Assembly: GCA_009760855.2 (NCBI GenBank)
Contig: WPIO01000008.1
Location: 4,537,001-4,601,000 of the forward strand
DNA from: Cristatella mucedo
Lineage: Eukaryota; Bryozoa; Phylactolaemata; Cristatellidae
Reading direction: 5' to 3'
DNA: 64,000 nt
Position numbers and translations under genes: made by a program
Notes under the pieces: model-generated
Seen by the model: only the letters and a program-made list of their open reading frames with translations
What the model was told of the DNA's origin: nothing
The model's database searches: none
In this document: piece after piece, positions 58,363 through 64,000 of the stretch
Position numbering within the stretch: position 1 is the first letter of the stretch
Layout: each line of letters opens with the position of its first letter

Positions 58363-60054
58363 AAGTACGCAGCCGTTCTCCTGCGGTCTTGGCTGCTTCG
58401 CATCGGAGACACGGCAACGTTTAATAATTAGACCGCGAAGGAACTGCCATTCATAAATGCAACCGAGCGATCTGCGCTTCAGTTTCGGAGCTTTGTAGAG
58501 CGGTAGACTGCCTATCCGCTCCACGCGGCAATTCTCTCCTCGCACGGTGAGAGCCTTTAGTGCGTCCCGACCCGTTCCGGCTGTGGGTACATCGATAGGG
58601 CGACTTTCCGCGGCACCTAAGAGACTTCGAGAATAAACAAAGCTCGCTTGCTAATTAGCTTCGCCGCTAAGCCTTCGCACTCCTGGATTTCGCAGACCTA
58701 TCCCGGAGCCGTCTTCCGGCGGAAATGCTATCCGGCGCATATAAGAAGGAATTGATAGCACCACTTGCAGAGCTCAAAGCGGAGCTGCCCTCATATTAAA
58801 ATGGCTACCGGTCGACCTTCGTTTAGAGGACCAGTCCAAACAGAACGAAAGCTGCGGAGCCCTCTAAAAACGTTTTGACAGAATGACGGTCTTTCTGGCA
58901 ACTGAATTTGAAGGTGCACCGGCGAAGCATATTTCATCTCACGAACTCGCAGCAGGCGCTCACCCGCCCAGCAGGCAAAGCCGTCAAATGCATTTCCCAA
59001 AACCGCGAAGGCAGCCATCGCTTCTCCGCGATTTTGTTTTTCGCGTGCGAGTTGAGATTAACCCGATAAGGCGGCTTTTATTAACTGTCGGACGCACGCG
59101 ACGAATGTCCCAGAGGTTAGCGATCTATGGCGGTGCGTCGGGACACGCCAGTTATTCTCCTGCGCCAAGGTATTTCAATATCGCAGGGTCGCGAGGGTGC
59201 CGCCAGGCACCCACGTGACCCCTTCGACCGCTCGCTGAGCCACAGGTGCATTTATTAACGTAGTCATTACGTAAGCAAAAGACGCGAATGTAGGAAGACT
59301 TGGGAAAGAAATAGTGAAGAAACAAAAAACAATCTCGCACTAGCTCATTGAATCGTGCGTCCAGAGACTCATGGCGAGCGCGGACTTTCGGCCGGCAGCC
59401 AAGCGACGGTGGCGGCGGGCACTAGGGAAGCGAGTTATTGGGCTGCAACTCCCCCTTCTTCCTCCCCCCCCCTTAAGTCGGCCGGAAGGGATACGCCGCC
59501 CGCTATGAATGGCTGGTTAAGGCACGGTGTCAAATTCAGCCACTTTAAACGTTCGGCCCCCTTTAACCAGCTCCTCGCTACGTTAAGAGTTATTCTTCCA
59601 GAATAATTCTTCTTGGACCGTTTAGATTGAGCCAATCCTCGTACTACCGACTTGGAAGCTATGCGGCTGTACGGGATAACGCTGAACGGCTGGCTATGCG
59701 GGCGAGCGCAATTACCCGTCTAGCGGAGCACGCGTGACTCTCAGTTGCGCTTTCGCGTGAAGTCGGGCCGAAGTCAGAAGCGCTGCCGCCATTTTCCTTT
59801 CCTGCGTTGTTCCCTCGTTCACCGCGGCGATGGGAAAGCTGACTGGAACGAACTTGTCTAGCCCGAGGCATAGCGCGGATGCAAGGCGGTGACTGTAGCC
59901 GAAAGTGAGTTACACACTATCGGGGAAAATACGAGCTGAAAATTTGATCGCGAAAAGATTTCAGTTTAGTGTGAGGGCACGGAGAAATGACGAGATACTC
60001 CTAAGGGGATAACATCAGAAGACCGCGCGACGGGCGGATCGCGGAGGTAGCGGT
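58363..60054. other. unannotated stretch
   Basis: About 1.7 kb unique. A C9 run lies near 59464-59472. ORFs up to 111 codons on both strands are not recognised. Confidence 0.3.
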
Positions 60055-60800
60055 CAGACTGGCGCAAGCGAGTAAAGTGACCTTTAAACCAGACTGAGGA
60101 CCTTGAAATCGATTCGATGCTTGATACGTACCAGGCGAAACTCGGACGGAAGTGACGCGATGCGGCAGCTAGGATACTGATGACAGACCCAATGAGCTGC
60201 TGAGATTTGCAATCGTCACGGACTATTGAGGGTCGCGATTCGTGAATAAAGGGAAGTGCAATAACCTAGATGCGATGTTTTGAACGCGTGAAATAGTGTC
60301 ACCATCTTACGCTCCTCTAAGCAGGGCTAGATTTGGTCGTTTCGATAGTCAAAAGTAGGCTTACTTGACCGAGGAGGAATTATGCTTTTCTAATCACAAG
60401 TCGTTTTGCAATAGTACGCTTAGCTTAAGGGCAGACGCCGCGGGAACGATGCTTGCCGACCCAGTCTTGAAGGCTTATATCTTCCAACTTTCGGCTGGCA
60501 CTAGGTTTTCCACAACAACGAGGCCGGTCTTATCGTCAGCAAGCGCCAGGAATTTCGTGGCCCTTCAAATGCGAATATTTTCGATGGAGTCAGTAAGGAA
60601 ATAAAGTAAGTCGTATGAGGATCCGGAGTCCGGAGAACTATGAGCGAGGCTTAGAACTAGAAGCGAGGCTTAGAACTTGGAGCGATGGTTAGAGCTAGAA
60701 GCGAGGCTTAGAACTAGGAGCGAGGCTCGGAGTTGTCGAAAGACTGGTAGAGCCAGGTATCGTCGTCGTAGAAATGAAAGCCGAGATTGACCGTGGCTAT
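60055..60800 (-). mobile_element. ancient L2-like LINE remnant
   Basis: Minus strand. At the right (60790-60747) one frame reads NLGFHFYDDDTWLY, the RT motif C with its surrounding LINE context. To the left are decayed counterparts of SLDDH..., the VQNIASRLLH segment (about 60250) and the YQASNRFQGPQSGLK-like segment corresponding to VKQRIDFKVLSLTFK (60135-60070). Very diverged with many frame breaks. Contains the 19-bp minisatellite. Confidence 0.55.
60643..60737. repeat. 19-bp minisatellite, five units
   Basis: Five contiguous units of AGCGAGGCTTAGAACTAGA-type, the last one diverged; lies within the ancient LINE just upstream (on its own strand) of motif C's 3' neighbours. Confidence 0.88.
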
Positions 60801-60830
60801 CGCATCAGCCCGCGGGAGATAGTGAAATGA

Positions 60831-61075
60831 ATAATGTAATGTAATGTATTTCCGTCTGTAACTCCACAAAGTCATAAAGACCATGTGGGTGTTACGCAGG
60901 AGAGTTGTTTATAGCGCACTCACAGCCTAAGCGGCTGTCGGTACGCATTCGGTACCCAACAGACTTTGTCTCACACAACAAAAAGAAAGTGGGAAGCATA
61001 GCAGAGTCAGGAGAGCAGTTGACGTAGTGAGTAGAATAGAAGTAGCAGCTCAGGACCGCTGAAAAGGAATAAATA
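60831..61075 (-). mobile_element. LINE family 2, 3' end
   Basis: ATAATGTAATGTAATGTATT (inverted ACATT tail), CCGTCTGTAACTCCACAAAG, ...ATGTGGGTGTTACGCAGGAG..., to CAGCTCAGGACCGCTGAAAA. Close to the 45.45 kb copy in the opposite orientation. Confidence 0.85.
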
Positions 61076-61517
61076 GTGAATAGACAGTGAAAGGGGAAAA
61101 GGGCTGTATAGCAGCTTGCTTTAAGTGAGTGGCGCTTCTCATGCAGAAACCATTTGTTTACAAAGCAACCGCCGCCGACTAGGCTCGAGCCCAAACGCAA
61201 TAGCATCAGCGCGAGAAGTGCACATGCAATGGACTTTGGCCTGCAACGATCGCGTTCCCGCTCCCGACGGACGACGACGGTACATCCGGATTGATTCAGT
61301 GAGCCGCCGTCTTCGAATGGAGCTGAGGCGGCGAACTGTCCGTCTCGTTCTCGCGCGCACGACAAGCTCGCCTGCGCGGAGGACCGCGAGACTGGCAAGA
61401 CTCGTCTGCGCTGCAGACGACTGCCGGCTGGCGAGAGAGCGAGCGCGCGGCGACGGGTGACAGCGGCGCGCTCGTCCAGTCCCTCCGTCGGCGGCGGAAT
61501 CGCTCGCATCTCGGCAG
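61076..61517. other. unannotated GC-rich stretch
   Basis: CpG-rich from about 61150 with overlapping Arg/Ser/Ala-rich ORFs on both strands (111-205 codons) and no recognised domain. Possible promoter-like DNA. Confidence 0.3.
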
Positions 61518-61536
61518 TCTCTCACTCTCTGTCTCT

Positions 61537-61611
<75 letters not shown>

Positions 61612-61637
61612 TCTCTCTCTCTTCTCTCTCTCTCTCC
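61518..61637. repeat. CT-rich microsatellite
   Basis: (CT)n with TTCT interruptions, about 120 bp. Confidence 0.97.
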
Positions 61638-61799
61638 CACTATCTCACGTGTTATCTCGTCACTATCTCACGTTCTATCCCACGTGTCTCAGACTCTCGA
61701 TCGGACTACTCTGTGAGCAACTAGCGGAGCACATTGACAAGAATAAATTGCAAGAAAAAAGTTCACTTTTGATTCAAGGGACACCACTCCACTGAAACT
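61638..61799. other. unannotated spacer
   Basis: Contains three TATCTCACGT/TATCCCACGT words near 61641-61688. Confidence 0.3.
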
Positions 61800-62437
61800 G
61801 CTCACCTACATGTGAACGGCGGCATCCCGGGCCTGCACGACGATGATTACATCAATGCCGTGGGCCTGCTCAATCTATCGCCAGAGTTTGACACGATTGC
61901 TCACGATAACCTACTTGAACGTCCGAGAAAAAGATAAGTCTGGCTAATGAGACTCGGGGTGGTTTGAATCGTACTTTTCCAATGGCGTTTAGTACGTGTC
62001 ATGTGGTGTTCATGCGTTACCTAGCAGACCAGTCGCCATTGGGCTACCGCAAGCCGCCATTGGAGTTCCGTTCTCGTCCTTTGCTGTTCTTCAGTTATAC
62101 CGAGCCTCGGGGAAAAGGGATTCGGGCCTATGAGATGTGTTATCGCATCGACGCTGCCGATACTCAGCTATACTTGTCATGTAAACCCACCGGAATCAGC
62201 TGCAGGGACTGGTAAACTGGATGCTTCCCTTCCGGATATTCGATCCTGGATTTCGGCCAATTTGCTTGCACTAAACGAAGACCAAACTGAAGTCCTGCTA
62301 ATAAGAAACCCTCTGCGTTCGGCTAGACTAGCAAACTTGGCTCTTCTAATTGATGGTGCTGTATTGCGACCGTGTGCTCATGTGCTTTGAATTTACGTGT
62401 CCTCTTTGATAACTGCTTAAAGTTTAAATGTTCCATA
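61800..62437 (+). mobile_element. diverged L2-like LINE fragment (RT)
   Basis: Plus strand. Motif A region reads GLLNLSPEFDTIAHDNLLER (61868-61925). After a decayed middle, motif C region reads DAADTQLYLSC (62152-62180), then LPDIRSWISANLLALNEDQT and EVLLI (62227-62305), a region typical just downstream of motif C. Diverged from family 1 and broken in several places, so possibly another L2-type family. Confidence 0.7.
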
Positions 62438-62510
62438 GAGCACACGAACTAAATGCACGGTCTTCATTGGATTTGAGGTTCGTTCGAGGTATTGGTAAAC
62501 TGTGGGATCA
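62438..62510 (-). mobile_element. short inverted L2-like family-1 piece
   Basis: GAGCACACGAACTAAATGCA, CGGTCTTCATTGGATTTGAG and GTTCGTTCGAGGTATT are the reverse complement of the C-terminal coding stretch seen at 62960-63020. Confidence 0.75.
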
Positions 62511-62511
62511 A

Positions 62512-63352
62512 CACGAAATCTAGGTGTCATATTCCAAAGCGACCTCTCGTTAGACGACCATATCAGCTCCACAGTCAAATCTGCCTAAGCTTCATAACAT
62601 TGCTAAATTCGGGCTTGTTTAGATAAGGATACCACGTCTAAGTTGGTCCATGCATTCGCGACATCTCGTCTCGACTTCTGCAACTCACTGCTCGCTGGCC
62701 TACCAGCATGTGCGATCAGGCGATTGCAGCTGGTGATAAACTCTGCAGCTAGGCTTGTCTGTCGTGAGCGTCGCAGTTTCCACTTTACACCACTTCTCGC
62801 CGACCTGCACTGGCTCCCAGTCAAGCAACGGATCGACTTCAAGGTTTTGTCGCTCACTTTTAGGTCACTCCATTCTTTGGCTCCAGCCTATCTCTCAGAT
62901 ATACTCCCCCATCAGGCCAAGCATCGTACCACCCGCTTTTCGGAATCCAACACTTTAAAAATACCTCGTACAAACCTCAAATCCTTTGGAGACCGTGCAT
63001 TTAATTCGTACGCTCCCAAAGCCTGGAACTCCCTCCCGACCTTCGTCAGAACATCCCCTGACCTCACCACATTTAAAAAGAACTTAAAAACACACACATT
63101 TAGGAGCATTTATTTGGTCCCGGTGATTCGTCCTTGATGTGCTAATGCGTGCTAACACTGTGCATGCTGCCACTAACCACATTTGCATGCTAACACTGTG
63201 CATGTCACCCCTAACCATTTTATTCATTTTGTTCGTTTATCAAGCATGAGTTTACTCAGCATTCAACTGCATTTCCCTTTGCAGCAAATGTAAAGCGCCT
63301 AGAGAGAGATTGAGTTCTCTGAGGGCGCTTTATCAATTGCATTATTATTATT
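62512..63352 (+). mobile_element. L2-like family-1 LINE 3' portion, young
   Basis: Begins ACGAAATCTAGGTGTCATAT (RNLGV), SLDDHISSTVKSA, then a 164-codon frame (62643-63137): LDFCNSLLAGLPACAIRRLQ, LHWLPVKQRIDFKVLSLTFR, TNLKSFGDRAFNSYAPKAWN, TFKKNLKTHTFRS. The 3' UTR, hairpin and (ATT)3 follow. Frame lost near 62587. Close to the 33 kb and 47.8 kb copies. Confidence 0.9.
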
Positions 63353-63967
63353 CCGAGAAGCGGGTGGTACGATGATTGGCCTGGTGGGGGGGGGGGGGTA
63401 GATCTGAGAGATAAGCGGGAGCCAAAGAATGGAGTGACCTAAAAGTGAGCGAAAAAACCTTGAAGTCGATCCGTTGCTTGACTGGTAGCCAGTGCAGGTC
63501 GGCGAGAAGTGGTGTGATGTGGCAACTGCGACGCTCACGACAGACAGGCCTAGCTTCGGAGTTTTGCACCAGCTGTAATCGCCTGATTGCATTATACCGG
63601 AAGGCCAGCAAGCAGTGAGTTACAGAAGTCAAGATGGAATGTCACAAATGCGGTCCCTGTGATTCGTCCTTCAAGTGCTTATGCATACTGACGCTGTGCA
63701 TGCTGCCACTAGCCACATTTGCATGCTGACCCTGTGCATGTAACCCTTAACCATGTTATTCATGTTGTTTATCAAGCATGATATTACTCAACATTCAATC
63801 GCGTTTCCCTTTGCAGCAAATGTAAAGCGCCTAGAAAGAGATTGAGTTATCTGAGTATTTATAATAATAATAATAATAATACCCTTGATAAAGCGCCCTA
63901 AGAGAACTCAATCTCTTTCTAGGTGCTTTACATTTTGAGAGTGCTTCATCAAGTGTATTGTTATTAT
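63353..63967 (+). mobile_element. L2-like family-1 copy with 5' inversion, and a nested tail
   Basis: 63353-63651 is the C-terminal coding region in reverse orientation (minus-strand frame with FCNSLLAFR-like and LHWLPVKQRIDFKVFSLTFR). 63652-63855 plus 63940-63967 is the 3' UTR and tail in plus orientation. The inverted block's left end is the downstream point and its right end the upstream point, the geometry of twin priming, with about 190 bp missing at the junction. A G13 run lies at 63386-63398. Confidence 0.7.
63856..63935 (-). mobile_element. L2-like family-1 tail nested in the hairpin of the previous copy
   Basis: (TAA)n, GCGCCCTAAGAGAACTCAAT, CTCTTTCTAGGTGCTTTACA inserted within the plus-strand hairpin of the host copy. 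TGAG occurs on both sides (63852-63855, 63936-63939). Confidence 0.8.
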
Positions 63968-64000
63968 AAAAAAGACCGCGTCCGAAGCTAACCATAGCGT

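Noticed and set aside
62438-63020. Twin priming for the short inverted piece at 62438-62510
   Set aside because: The inverted piece corresponds to sequence downstream of the start of the adjoining sense copy and is also present within it, so it is a separate fragment and not a 5' inversion.

Overview
The window is metazoan nuclear DNA, most likely from an invertebrate. The evidence is one exon of a netrin gene with a canonical GT splice donor, CpG-rich promoter DNA, very many long microsatellites, LINE retrotransposons of the L2/CR1 group and tRNA-derived SINEs. Nothing looks bacterial. I cannot fix the phylum: the netrin is divergent from both vertebrate and insect forms. A spiralian or other marine invertebrate would fit, but that is a guess.

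Layout. 1-1929 is intron of the netrin gene, which is read leftwards and leaves the window at its left edge. 1930-3169 (minus) is its first coding exon: signal peptide, a polyglutamine/glycine-rich extension, the whole laminin N-terminal domain and the first laminin-type EGF module. A CpG-rich tract runs to about 5.1 kb and holds a CRE plus TATA box correctly placed for this gene. It also holds two AT-richer patches carrying POU and homeodomain core motifs. 5.1-11.4 kb is unique sequence broken by long GA, TA, TTTA and CT arrays and a 24-bp minisatellite.

From 11.6 kb to the right edge I recognise no intact host gene. The region is a patchwork of four repeat families. (1) L2/CR1-like LINE family 1 ends in a GC-stemmed hairpin followed by (ATT)n; the best copy, 45.88-48.49 kb, keeps the endonuclease end, nearly all of the reverse transcriptase and the C-terminal domain. 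(2) L2/CR1-like LINE family 2 ends in an ACATT-rich tail. (3) SINE-A has a tRNA head with a good B box. (4) SINE-B has a tRNA head and a tail copied from the family-1 LINE hairpin, which points to family 1 as its mobilising partner. Several copies are nested inside others with visible target-site duplications (14.1, 14.6-15.2, 44.5 and 63.9 kb), and one copy at the right edge looks 5'-inverted.

Between the repeats are unannotated unique stretches with only short, unconvincing ORFs. Two of them, near 8.1-8.6 kb and 38.3-38.6 kb, contain protein-like reading frames that may be broken genes but which I cannot name. G or C homopolymers of 9-15 bases recur across the window. No CRISPR array, rRNA gene, functional tRNA gene or bacterial-type operon was seen, and I found no clearly new biological system. 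The strongest items are the unusual netrin N-terminus and promoter, and the LINE/SINE partnership with its nested history.
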